Positions 56,343-64,000 of a stretch of DNA of 64,000 nucleotides are shown here, piece after piece. The notes under the pieces are model-generated. The model saw only the letters and a program-made list of their open reading frames with translations. It ran no database searches and was not told the origin of the DNA. The position numbers and the translations under genes were made by a program. This DNA is from Flagellimonas meridianipacifica (GTDB taxonomy: Bacteria > Bacteroidota > Bacteroidia > Flavobacteriales > Flavobacteriaceae). The DNA lies in NCBI RefSeq assembly GCF_003001695.1, contig NZ_PVYX01000001.1, forward strand, positions 992,001 through 1,056,000, read 5' to 3'. Within the stretch, counting starts at the first letter, position 1; each line of letters opens with the position of its first letter.

Positions 56343-57375
56343 TCCCGTCCATATTCTTGTAATACGTCTGTCGGCCATGGGAGATGTGGCAATGATGATA
56401 CCCGTCCTGAACACACTTATTGCAACATACCCTAACATAAAGGTAACTGTACTTACCAAAAAAAGCTTTTCACCAATGTTTGCATCAATTCCGCGAGTTG
56501 ATGTACATATTGCGAATGTAAAAAGCGAGCATAAGGGTTTTCCTGGACTCTGGCGGTTATACAAGGAACTCAAAAGTAGGGATATTGATGCAGTTGCAGA
56601 CCTTCACAATGTGTTGCGAAGCAATGTATTGAAAAAGTATTTTGGATTGACCGGAATTTCTTTTAAACAAATTGACAAGGGAAGAAGGGAAAAGAAGGCA
56701 CTGACTCGCTTGAAGAATAAAGAATTCGGTCCACTCAAAACCACACATGAACGGTACACCGATGTGTTCAGTGATTTGGATTTTCCCATTGACTTATCCG
56801 AATGGAAACCTTTGGAAAGGCAACCACTTCCGGAGAAAATTGTAAATCTTATTGGTCAGGATACCAAGAAATGGATTGGCATTGCCCCTTTTGCAGCCCA
56901 TGAGGGTAAAATGTATCCACTGACATTAATGAAAGAAGTAATCAATGAACTTGACAATACCGATAAGTATAAAATATTGCTTTTTGGTGGGGGCGAAGAC
57001 GAAACGAGACAACTTGAAGAAATGTCTGGTAAGTTTTCCAATGCTCTGAATCTAGCAGGCAAACTTTCGCTGGAAGAAGAACTAGCCATTATCTCAAACT
57101 TGGATGTTATGGTGTCCATGGATAGCGGAAATGGGCATCTTGCAGCCAACTACAATATTCCCGTTGTCACTTTATGGGGAGTAACCCACCCTTATTCCGG
57201 ATTTTATCCTTTTAATCAACCCTTGGAAAACGCTTTGTTGTCGGATAGGGAAAAATACCCAGGCATTCCAACTTCAGTGTATGGAAACAAAGTGCCAGAA
57301 GGATATGAAAAGGTGATGGAGACAATTTCACCTCAAAGGGTTGCTGACAAGATTTTGGAGGTTTTGGGAAACTGA
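56326..57375 (+). CDS. GT9 family (heptosyltransferase-like) glycosyltransferase
   Basis: Transfers heptose or a similar sugar to the lipopolysaccharide core at the inner face of the inner membrane. The 349-residue protein has HILVIRLSAMGDVAMMIPVL at the N-terminus, IGIAPFAAHEGKMYPL, LLFGGGEDE, LAGKLSLEEELAIISNLD and SMDSGNGHLAANYNIPVVTLWG, all GT9 landmarks. The start is a GTG at 56326 overlapping the DUF4254 gene; an in-frame ATG would remove the first motif. It ends directly against the convergent TetR stop with no gap. Confidence 0.9.
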   Translation: MDKKNSPVHILVIRLSAMGDVAMMIPVLNTLIATYPNIKVTVLTKKSFSPMFASIPRVDVHIANVKSEHKGFPGLWRLYKELKSRDIDAVADLHNVLRSNVLKKYFGLTGISFKQIDKGRREKKALTRLKNKEFGPLKTTHERYTDVFSDLDFPIDLSEWKPLERQPLPEKIVNLIGQDTKKWIGIAPFAAHEGKMYPLTLMKEVINELDNTDKYKILLFGGGEDETRQLEEMSGKFSNALNLAGKLSLEEELAIISNLDVMVSMDSGNGHLAANYNIPVVTLWGVTHPYSGFYPFNQPLENALLSDREKYPGIPTSVYGNKVPEGYEKVMETISPQRVADKILEVLGN

Positions 57376-57993
57376 TTACATCAACTGTGGTTCTGCTTTA
57401 AGAGAACCAAAATAGTGCTTAAGCTGTTGAAGGTATAAATACCTGCTCTGGCGGGAGATTTTATCCGACATCATGGTACGGATTCCTAAGAAAGAAGCGA
57501 TAATGTAAGCAGCAATCCCCTCACAATCCAAATGACGTGCAATATGTCCATCCACTTTTCCTTTTTTAAGTAGGGAAACTAGATTCACTTCCCACATTTG
57601 GACAATATCTTTCAAGTATCTGCTTATCTCCGCATTACGTTTGTTGAACTCAGTCAAAAAATCAGCAAGCATGAATCCATACACCATTTCATTGCCTTTA
57701 TTGGGTTCCAAAGCTTTTTCGATACTATCCAAAATGATAGGCAAAGGGTTTTCATGGGTGTTCAACGGTTCAATCAAAAGAGCATATACTTTTTGCACGA
57801 CCAAACTCTGTATAATATGAATAAAGAAATCTTCCTTGGATTTAAAATGATGGTAAAAGGCCCCTTTTGAAAGTTCTAATTCTTTCAGGATATCATCCAA
57901 ATTGGTATTGTAATACCCTTTTTTGGAGAAAACATCCAGACCTTTATAGCACAGTCTGTTTATGGTAACTCGAGATTTGAGGTTCTTTTCCAT
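57376..57993 (-). CDS. TetR-family transcriptional regulator
   Basis: This 205-residue protein from ATG 57993 (an upstream in-frame start at 58077 is less likely) has an N-terminal helix-turn-helix: SRVTINRLCYKGLDVFSKKG, YYNTNLDDILKELELSKGAF and YHHFKSKEDFFIH. The C-terminal ligand-binding helices are divergent. TetR proteins usually repress neighbouring efflux or metabolic genes. The adjacent upstream gene encodes a small membrane protein in divergent orientation, which could be a target. Ligand unknown. Confidence 0.9.
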   Translation of the reverse strand: MEKNLKSRVTINRLCYKGLDVFSKKGYYNTNLDDILKELELSKGAFYHHFKSKEDFFIHIIQSLVVQKVYALLIEPLNTHENPLPIILDSIEKALEPNKGNEMVYGFMLADFLTEFNKRNAEISRYLKDIVQMWEVNLVSLLKKGKVDGHIARHLDCEGIAAYIIASFLGIRTMMSDKISRQSRYLYLQQLKHYFGSLKAEPQLM

Positions 57994-58218
57994 AAGATTC
58001 GGGTTTTGATGTAGTAGACCTTTAAGTCTGTTACAAAGTTCCAGGAGAAGGATACTGTTCTCAAGAATCAAGGACAAATCTGTAAGAAAAATCGGTGAAA
58101 TGTGAAAAATCAGCCTAAAACCGGAATGACGAAAAAAAGAACAAACCCGTCAGTCGGTTTAAGGGATTGTTTTTTGGGGTAAAAGGAAAACCATTCGTGA
58201 AATCAAGAGAGGGATGCG

Positions 58219-58557
58219 TTGAAGAATTTCAGAACTTTAGCAGAACTTATTGAAATGTATCATTCTATGAAAATAGTAAAGGTTGCAACTACAATTCTGC
58301 TGGTATTGCTATTTGTTTTGGCTATCGCAAGCTTGTTAATGGGCGGATTTGTACCCTTGTTCAGCATTGCCTTTGGGTTTCTCCTGATTTACTACGTTTT
58401 GGTCTATGGAATTATTTTTCTGGCTCATAAAACAGGAAAAGCTATTTTGAGGTATTTGGCATTATTGCTTTTTTTCCTGCCTGTGGTTTGGGGTCTTTGG
58501 GATTTGGAAAGTCTATTCAATTTTCTGCTTCAGGGAATACACCTAGACATGAAATGA
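58219..58557 (+). CDS. Small integral membrane protein of unknown function
   Basis: This 112-residue frame from TTG 58219 has three hydrophobic segments (VATTILLVLLFVLAIASLL; FVPLFSIAFGFLLIYYVLVYG; LALLLFFLPVVWGL). An ATG at 58267 (MKIVKVATTIL) is a possible start. A purine-rich AGAGAGGGA lies near the TTG start. It is divergent from the TetR gene across a 225-bp region that may hold both promoters. I do not recognise the family. Confidence 0.6.
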   Translation: MKNFRTLAELIEMYHSMKIVKVATTILLVLLFVLAIASLLMGGFVPLFSIAFGFLLIYYVLVYGIIFLAHKTGKAILRYLALLLFFLPVVWGLWDLESLFNFLLQGIHLDMK

Positions 58558-58703
58558 TTCAAGACATACGACCTCCATTTTATTCATTTACCAAAGTGTT
58601 TTTTCGAAAAAAATTCAGAACTTAAGTTACTAACAAAATGAATAACAATTTTCAGAACAAAGGCGAATCCCCTCAGGCCATTCTGAATCAAAAAAACCTT
58701 TAA

Positions 58704-59129
58704 ATGAAAACAACAACCTTTCTAACCTTTGTAGGCGACCAATGTGGTAAAGCCAAGGAAGCTATTGAGTTTTACACTTCTCTTTTTCCAAATTCTGAGG
58801 TAAAGAGCATTACAAACTACGCCCAAGGCGAGGCTGGTGGAACCCCCGAGCTTATCAAATACGGAGTGTTTACCTTAAACGGCACCGAATATGGCGTATC
58901 CGAAAGTAATTATGCCCATAAATGGTCATTTTCGCCCGGGGTATCCCTATTTGTAGATAGTGATTCCGAAGAAGAAATAGACACCCTATTCGAAAAGCTG
59001 GTGGCCCATGATGGTATGGTCATGGTACCTTTGGATAACTACGAAACTGGTGACTACGGCTTCGGTAAAAAATTCGGATGGGTTCAAGACAAATATGGTA
59101 TTTCCTGGCAAGTAAATCTAGCCGAATAA
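58704..59129 (+). CDS. VOC/PhnB-like protein (glyoxalase fold)
   Basis: This 141-residue protein has the PhnB/3-demethylubiquinone-like VOC fold: TTFLTFVGDQCGKAKEAIEFY, LFPNSEVKSITNY, GVSESNYAHKWSFSPGVSLF and GYGFG-like GDYGFGKKFGWVQDKYGISWQ. VOC proteins of this subgroup are often annotated from structure only. Substrate and metal dependence are unknown. It stands alone between the membrane protein and an AraC regulator. Confidence 0.88.
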   Translation: MKTTTFLTFVGDQCGKAKEAIEFYTSLFPNSEVKSITNYAQGEAGGTPELIKYGVFTLNGTEYGVSESNYAHKWSFSPGVSLFVDSDSEEEIDTLFEKLVAHDGMVMVPLDNYETGDYGFGKKFGWVQDKYGISWQVNLAE

Positions 59130-59245
59130 ATATCCATGCAACGGTTGGTAACATCTTATTCAGAATTAAGGTCTTTAAGCTTTTTCGTGAAAAATCTCGA
59201 GCTTCATTCACACTAGGATTTAGGTAATTGTAAAAGCATGATATT

Positions 59246-60319
59246 TTGAATAGTTCGGGTTTTTTGGACATCGTTTCTGGTATTGGTGCAGTGCAAGGTC
59301 TTCTATTTGCGTTGTTGCTGTTGGCCAAGAAGGACAAACAATTCCCAGACCGGATTTTGTTCATCTGGTTTTTGATATTTTCGTTTCATCTATTGTGTGG
59401 AATGGGCAAGGACGTTTACCCCACACTGGCTTTGTTTTCTGTATTGACCATGACCCTAGGGTTCCTACATGGCCCCTTTTTCCTGCTATACCATAAATCC
59501 TTGACCAATAAAAACTGGCACTTGGCAGACGGTCTTCATTTTATTCCTTTTCTGATTTTTACCTTTTTAGGCTTCTTCATCGACTCCGATTTTGCCTCAT
59601 CTTGGAATCTTATCGTTCTGTTTCCCAAAATCGCTTCATTAACTGTTTACCCTGCTTTTGTTTTGTTTTCTAGCATGAAACAAATGAAATACTTTAAGGA
59701 CAACCATGCAGGCAATATGGTTTTGGCACTTCGTTGGATTCGTAGTATAGCTCTGCTATTTCTGTTCAGCATAGGCATTAGTATCTTGAGGATGGCCGTG
59801 GAATTATCCGTAGGGGTACGCTATTTTGAACTTTGGGATGTAATCCGATATGTGGTGCTTTTAACAGCAATCGGGTATTTTGGGTTGAGGTATGGGATCG
59901 TCTATAATCCAGAGCAGACTATTTCTCTGGAAACCAAAAACAATTACAAAAACAGTCCTTTACAGAAAGAAGACATTGCGAAGTATGCGGACACCATCAA
60001 CAATTTTATAAATACGAATGAAGCGTATCTGGACCCGAACTTTTCTTTGTCGACACTTTCGGATGCAGTAGGTATTCCCAAGCATCATCTGTCCCAAATT
60101 ATCAATTCGGAGATGAAGACCTCCTTTTACACCTTAATTAATTCCAAAAGAGTAGAGCACGCCATGGCTAAACTTAAAATTTCTGATAAGATGAATTATA
60201 CACTTGAAGGTATTGGTTATGAATCGGGCTTCAATTCAAAATCATCGTTCTTCCATAATTTCAAGAAGGTAACGGGCAAAACACCCAAGCAGTACTTCAG
60301 TGAAATCAGTAGTTCTTAA
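59246..60319 (+). CDS. AraC-type regulator with N-terminal membrane domain
   Basis: This 357-residue protein has about six or seven hydrophobic segments in residues ~5-225 (DIVSGIGAVQGLLFALLLLA; LFSVLTMTLGFLHGPFFLLY) and a C-terminal AraC helix-turn-helix pair (LSTLSDAVGIPKHHLSQII; LEGIGYESGFNSKSSFFHNF; TGKTPKQYF). This membrane-tethered AraC layout recurs in Bacteroidota and suggests direct sensing at the membrane. The start is a TTG; no nearby in-frame ATG gives the full first helix. Target genes unknown, possibly the following epimerase gene. Confidence 0.88.
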   Translation: MNSSGFLDIVSGIGAVQGLLFALLLLAKKDKQFPDRILFIWFLIFSFHLLCGMGKDVYPTLALFSVLTMTLGFLHGPFFLLYHKSLTNKNWHLADGLHFIPFLIFTFLGFFIDSDFASSWNLIVLFPKIASLTVYPAFVLFSSMKQMKYFKDNHAGNMVLALRWIRSIALLFLFSIGISILRMAVELSVGVRYFELWDVIRYVVLLTAIGYFGLRYGIVYNPEQTISLETKNNYKNSPLQKEDIAKYADTINNFINTNEAYLDPNFSLSTLSDAVGIPKHHLSQIINSEMKTSFYTLINSKRVEHAMAKLKISDKMNYTLEGIGYESGFNSKSSFFHNFKKVTGKTPKQYFSEISSS

Positions 60320-60384
60320 TTAAGCTTCACCACAATTCATACGGGGAGTGTTTTCTTAGCACGCATAACTTAATCACTGTTTGG

Positions 60385-61533
60385 ATGAACAAAAGAAGCT
60401 TTTTGAAAACATCAGCTCTGGGAGCTACAGCGGTTTTGGCGAATCCTTTTGAAGCATTAAATGCCGGATTGGTCAATAAAAGTAATGGTAAAAAAGCCCT
60501 TATGCTTGGTGGCCGGGGCTTTATTGGACCTTCAATCGTGAAGGCGCTTTTAGCGGCAGGTAATGAGGTTACCCTGCTGAATCGAGGCAAAACGAATGCT
60601 GACCTTTTTCCGAACCTACCTGTGATTATTTGTGACAGGGAACGTGAAAACAAAGCAGGTCTCAAGGCTATTGCTAAAAAATACAAGGAAACCTATTGGG
60701 ATGTTGTGGTGGACACCTGGCAAAAATCCCCCAAGGCCGTATCTGATTTTTTGGAAGAGTTTAAAGACTCTATTGGGCACTACCATTATATTTCTACGAT
60801 TTCGGTATATGATAAATGGGACAAAAAATACATTGTGGAAAGTGAACCCTTAAATCCGCTCCCACCTGAACCAACAACAATAGGTGAAGAGTTTCGATAC
60901 GCCATTCGGAAAACCTTTGCCGAAGAGGCCATTAGAAAACATACCAACCGGTACACTATTTATAGATCTTCTGGGATGAAGGATTACAGGGTTACCGACC
61001 CTAGCGACCCCAATGACCAACCGTATTGGCCTGTTCGATTTAACCGTGGTGGGGAAATTCTCGTGCCTAAAATCGATAATCATTACATTCAGTTTACCGA
61101 TGTGCAGAGCTTAGTTCATTTTTTAGTGCAGTGTTCGGAAAACAAAACGTATGGGGAGTTCAATGTGGCGCATGCTACCATGACATTCAAGGATTACGTG
61201 TCTTGTTTGTCTTACGTTACCCAGAAGCCGGATAAATTACATTGGATTGATGGTGAGTTTTTGGAAAAAGAAGGGTTACTACCCTATAGAATAGTGCCTT
61301 TCTGGCGTGAGCAACCTGTTGGATTCTACTATTTCAATATACAAAAAGCACTTTCGGCGGGGTTGATCAATCGCCCAGTGACCGATATGCTGGCCGACCA
61401 GATAGCGGGTTATAAAAACAGATTTCCAAAAGATGATGTTCGCTTTGGAACGACGGTAGGTGAAAATACCCTGAAGTACTTTTCCATGGAAAAGGAAAAA
61501 GAGGTGATACGCAAATGGCTAGCTAGCAAATAG
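60385..61533 (+). CDS. Exported NAD-dependent epimerase/dehydratase-like protein with Tat-like signal
   Basis: This 382-residue protein has a Tat-like signal peptide (NKRSFLKTSALGATAVLANP; KR in place of RR), then a Rossmann motif LMLGGRGFIGPSIVKALL (~37-54). The substrate domain follows (HYHYISTISVYDKWDKKY, RYTIYRSSGMKDYRVTDPSD). The classic YxxxK is not clear, so catalysis is uncertain; the family includes reductase-like and structural members. The Tat route fits folded cofactor binding. tatA is in the window but no tatC is visible. Confidence 0.75.
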   Translation: MNKRSFLKTSALGATAVLANPFEALNAGLVNKSNGKKALMLGGRGFIGPSIVKALLAAGNEVTLLNRGKTNADLFPNLPVIICDRERENKAGLKAIAKKYKETYWDVVVDTWQKSPKAVSDFLEEFKDSIGHYHYISTISVYDKWDKKYIVESEPLNPLPPEPTTIGEEFRYAIRKTFAEEAIRKHTNRYTIYRSSGMKDYRVTDPSDPNDQPYWPVRFNRGGEILVPKIDNHYIQFTDVQSLVHFLVQCSENKTYGEFNVAHATMTFKDYVSCLSYVTQKPDKLHWIDGEFLEKEGLLPYRIVPFWREQPVGFYYFNIQKALSAGLINRPVTDMLADQIAGYKNRFPKDDVRFGTTVGENTLKYFSMEKEKEVIRKWLASK

Positions 61534-61631
61534 CATAAAACATAAACGTACTATCAAGAGCAAGGCTATCTTCCCATTTTTAGCGAAAATTTCCGAACTT
61601 CACTACAAGGGGAACAACCAAATAGGCAAGC

Positions 61632-62561
61632 TTGAAAATCACATTAGATTTAGAACAAGACTTCAAGGAACAATTTCGGAACATTATTGGTTCGGAGGCC
61701 TTTGATAGGGCATCAGGCTACTCCATGGACAAAATCAAAAAGGTACAGTTCCCGGATCAGACAGAGCTCTACTATTTTGCCCCAGTGGAGCACAGGATTC
61801 CTGTTTTCATGACGAGCATCAACGCCAAGGAAAGTGAGTGGTATGTGATCCATATGAATATTGGTGGGGATATACATTTAAAACGAACCGAAAAGCATCC
61901 GTCGGACTATCACAGATTTGTCCCTTCTGGGGTGTTGCTGTATTGCCCAGGCATTGTAGTAAAAACCAATTTTCCAGAAGGCCATAGGTCCGAACTGGCA
62001 ACAATCCGTATTCCAAAGTGTTTTATAGACACTTATTATGAAGATTCCTTTATTCAAAATGGACAGCTCTTGGTTTATGAAGATTTGGAATACGACATCA
62101 AAAAGAGAATTCGGGTTGCCATAAAAGGGATGGACAACAAGCTTAAATGTCATGCCATTGTGATGGAAGTTATTGAGCATCTCTTCCATAAAATCAAATC
62201 AAATGCTTCACAATCAAAAGTGATAGCGTTGCACAACGATGACATTCATAATCTTTTAACTGCTTCCGGGTTTCTGAAAAACCCGCTGTCGAATAACATA
62301 CCCTCGATTGGCGAATTGGCTAAAATCGCAAAAATGAGTCCATCGAAATTCAAAGCTTCGTTCAAACAATTCTTTGGTAGGCCGCCCCATCAATACCATT
62401 TCACCATCAAAATGGAATACGCCAGGAACGAACTTAAAAAAGGTCGTAAAACACCAGTTGAGTTGAGCCACGAACTAGAGTATTCGCATCCTTCCAATTT
62501 CACTTCGGCTTATAAAAACTACTTTAATGTGGTTCCATCTTCCGACTTTGTAAAGGGCTGA
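61632..62561 (+). CDS. AraC-family transcriptional regulator
   Basis: This 309-residue protein has an N-terminal sensing region (~1-190) and a C-terminal AraC DNA-binding pair: GELAKIAKMSPSKFKASFKQ and ELEYSHPSNFTSAYKNYFNV. FFGRPPHQYHFTIKMEYARN lies between them. The start is TTG (61632), 98 bp after the preceding stop; no in-frame ATG lies near the beginning. Effector and targets unknown; the membrane-protein gene downstream is a candidate. Confidence 0.87.
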   Translation: MKITLDLEQDFKEQFRNIIGSEAFDRASGYSMDKIKKVQFPDQTELYYFAPVEHRIPVFMTSINAKESEWYVIHMNIGGDIHLKRTEKHPSDYHRFVPSGVLLYCPGIVVKTNFPEGHRSELATIRIPKCFIDTYYEDSFIQNGQLLVYEDLEYDIKKRIRVAIKGMDNKLKCHAIVMEVIEHLFHKIKSNASQSKVIALHNDDIHNLLTASGFLKNPLSNNIPSIGELAKIAKMSPSKFKASFKQFFGRPPHQYHFTIKMEYARNELKKGRKTPVELSHELEYSHPSNFTSAYKNYFNVVPSSDFVKG

Positions 62562-62629
62562 ATTAGCTTTTGGCACTACAATTTTGGCTTCTGCCACTAT
62601 CAACCAATCCAAAAATATACTAGACTTGT

Positions 62630-63271
62630 TTGAGTAAAAAACAACCTAAATTATCCAATACAACAAACGATATGAAACTAGCACGATTATTCTGGTCCCT
62701 TGGTTCAATTCTGATAAATGGTATCATTGGAATTTACATCTATATGATGAGCCAAGCTCCACAAGGTAAAGAAGAACGGTATCAATATATTAACGAGCAT
62801 TGGGATGTGTTTGGCAGCCATTGGAAAGTTGAACTGCTCTTAATGACTTTAATTGCCGTAGGTGCATTGTACTTTGCATTTCGAACCCAGAAAATAAGTT
62901 GGACGATAGTATCTGTAGGACAGCTTATCCTACTTTTGACCTATCCCTTTATGCTCGGCGGATACCGAAATACCCCTATTGAACTTGCCGTAATGGCCAA
63001 TGAGATGGCGACCGTTGTCTTTATATTCGGGAATGTTATTTTCTTCACCGGATTATTCCTATTATATATGAAAGATGTACACCTTAAGCGATGGTTAAGA
63101 ATCGTTGCATTTTCACTTTCCGGAATTATGCTGGTTGTTTTTCTAATTGTTTTTGCCGAGGTCATCACCTGGGGTCAAGCGTTGGCCATTGCTCCGCTTG
63201 CCAATATAATGTACTTGATTAATGCCTACTACGGGTTCAAGATGACTTTGGAACCGCAAGAAAATTCTTGA
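62630..63271 (+). CDS. Polytopic membrane protein of unknown function
   Basis: The TTG at 62630 gives 213 residues; an ATG at 62672 (MKLARLFWSLGSI) gives 199 and is perhaps likelier. It has about six hydrophobic segments (SLGSILINGIIGIYIYMM; ELLLMTLIAVGALYFAF; IVSVGQLILLLTYPFML; MATVVFIFGNVIFFTGLFLLY; SLSGIMLVVFLIVFAEVI). No catalytic or transport motif is recognised. It lies between two AraC regulators and may be controlled by either. Confidence 0.7.
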   Translation: MSKKQPKLSNTTNDMKLARLFWSLGSILINGIIGIYIYMMSQAPQGKEERYQYINEHWDVFGSHWKVELLLMTLIAVGALYFAFRTQKISWTIVSVGQLILLLTYPFMLGGYRNTPIELAVMANEMATVVFIFGNVIFFTGLFLLYMKDVHLKRWLRIVAFSLSGIMLVVFLIVFAEVITWGQALAIAPLANIMYLINAYYGFKMTLEPQENS

Positions 63272-63445
63272 GTTCTAAATCTTAGGCCTATGATTTCGAG
63301 CTTTGTTTTGGACAAGATTGTATTCTCGATATATCTTTTTGGAAACCTTTGGAACTAGCACGCATGCCTTGAACATGGTTTAATGTTGGATATGACGTGT
63401 ATGAGCTATACAAGTTGTATCTTAATCGTTTACCACTCAAAATGA

Positions 63446-64000
63446 ATGGACGGTAAAATCGATATACTGAATTTTAGAGAGATGAATGATTTGTACCAGT
63501 ACATCAATGTGCCGGTGCAAACCACGAACCCAAATCTTCATATTTATCGATTTTCAGACTTTACAAAAGACTCCATCGAATCCATTCAGCCCCATACAAA
63601 AGATTTTCATCAGGTATCCTTTATTCAGGGATTTGGAAGTTCAGAATTGAACATAAACCATCAAAAAGTAAATGAGCTCAATAGCGTTCTTTACTTCATT
63701 TCACCAAATCATGTATATTCTTGGGTTAGAGACCAAAATATTGAAGGATACATATTGAACTTTAAACAAGACTACCTTTCTAAAGAGCCCGCAGACTTTC
63801 AAAGCGAGTTTTTGTTCTTTGAATTGGATAAACTAAATGCCATCCCAATCGACCAAGAAGAGAACCAAAGGGTAGTCGATATTTTTGATGAGTTTTTCTC
63901 AGAATATCATCAACCGAGAAATTCATTTTCCGAAAAAATCCTAAGACATTATTTGCAGGTGGTACTTTACAAATGCCTCGACTTATATCGTAGAAGGGAG
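63446..64000 (+). CDS. AraC-family regulator, N-terminal 185 codons (cut by right edge)
   Basis: The frame is open from ATG 63446 to the window end. The sequence MDGKIDILNFREMNDLYQYI, IYRFSDFTKDSIESIQPHTK and NELNSVLYFISPNHVYSWVR is the cupin-like sensing part of an AraC regulator. The C-terminal helix-turn-helix lies outside. A downstream ATG at 63482 would remove 12 residues. An ATG at 63442 in another frame meets a stop after four codons. It is the third AraC-type gene within about 5 kb. Confidence 0.8.
   Translation, partial: MDGKIDILNFREMNDLYQYINVPVQTTNPNLHIYRFSDFTKDSIESIQPHTKDFHQVSFIQGFGSSELNINHQKVNELNSVLYFISPNHVYSWVRDQNIEGYILNFKQDYLSKEPADFQSEFLFFELDKLNAIPIDQEENQRVVDIFDEFFSEYHQPRNSFSEKILRHYLQVVLYKCLDLYRRRE

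Noticed and set aside
1-64000. CRISPR arrays, insertion sequences, tRNA or rRNA genes
   Set aside because: No regular short direct repeats, transposase frame, terminal inverted repeats or cloverleaf were recognised on reading; a dedicated scan was not possible.

Overview
The window looks like the chromosome of a marine-type member of the Flavobacteriaceae (Bacteroidota). Supporting signs are type IX secretion/gliding-type cell-surface proteins (PorP/SprF, SprB-like repeats, a gliding-associated C-terminal sorting domain), Bacteroidota-style promoters (TAnnTTTG) just upstream of many starts, lack of consistent Shine-Dalgarno sites, and several small protein families that I know only from this group. 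No mobile element, CRISPR array, rRNA or tRNA was recognised. Genus cannot be fixed from sequence alone.

Layout. (1) 1-10.5 kb, minus strand: a tight three-gene surface operon with a type B-sorted Ig-like protein, a PorP/SprF protein carrying two SPOR-like repeats, and the first 2070 codons of a giant SprB-like adhesin that runs off the left edge. (2) 10.8-36.9 kb: housekeeping and envelope genes: glnS, an SPFH protein, gltX, an AlkB-type hydroxylase, a DUF4175-type protein, ybeY, mnmG, a methyltransferase, an OmpH/Skp-like lipoprotein, a DoxX-like protein, holB, pgk, a LysM lytic transglycosylase, a DUF4837 lipoprotein, an OmpA/PD40 protein, tatA, an M23 peptidase, a GH3-family enzyme and a nucleosidase-like DUF protein. 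Two perfect palindromic parS (ParB-binding) sites flank mnmG, suggesting an origin-proximal location. (3) 36.9-53.2 kb: an A+T-rich surface-polysaccharide locus on the plus strand. It holds a Wzz-like chain-length protein, a nonulosonic-acid set (NeuB-like synthase, SpsF-like cytidylyltransferase, KdsC-like phosphatase, plus a broken second NeuB copy), a methyltransferase, a CDP-glycerol/polysialyl-type transferase, a Wzx flippase, three GT4-type glycosyltransferases, two polytopic polymerase/ligase-like proteins, a WcaJ-like initiating transferase and a UDP-glucuronate decarboxylase. (4) 53.2-58.1 kb: purD, small conserved membrane proteins, a DUF4254 protein, a GT9 heptosyltransferase-like protein and a TetR regulator. 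(5) 58.2-64 kb: accessory genes: a small membrane protein, a VOC protein, three AraC-type regulators (the last cut by the right edge), an exported epimerase-like protein and an integral membrane protein.

How it fits together. The left operon would build and export a large surface adhesin through the type IX system. The OmpA/PD40, OmpH, M23, MltD and DoxX genes maintain the envelope. The polysaccharide locus has the parts of a Wzx/Wzy pathway: initiating transferase, glycosyltransferases, activated acidic sugar, flippase, polymerase and length control. Family names beginning DUF are from memory and were not checked against a database.
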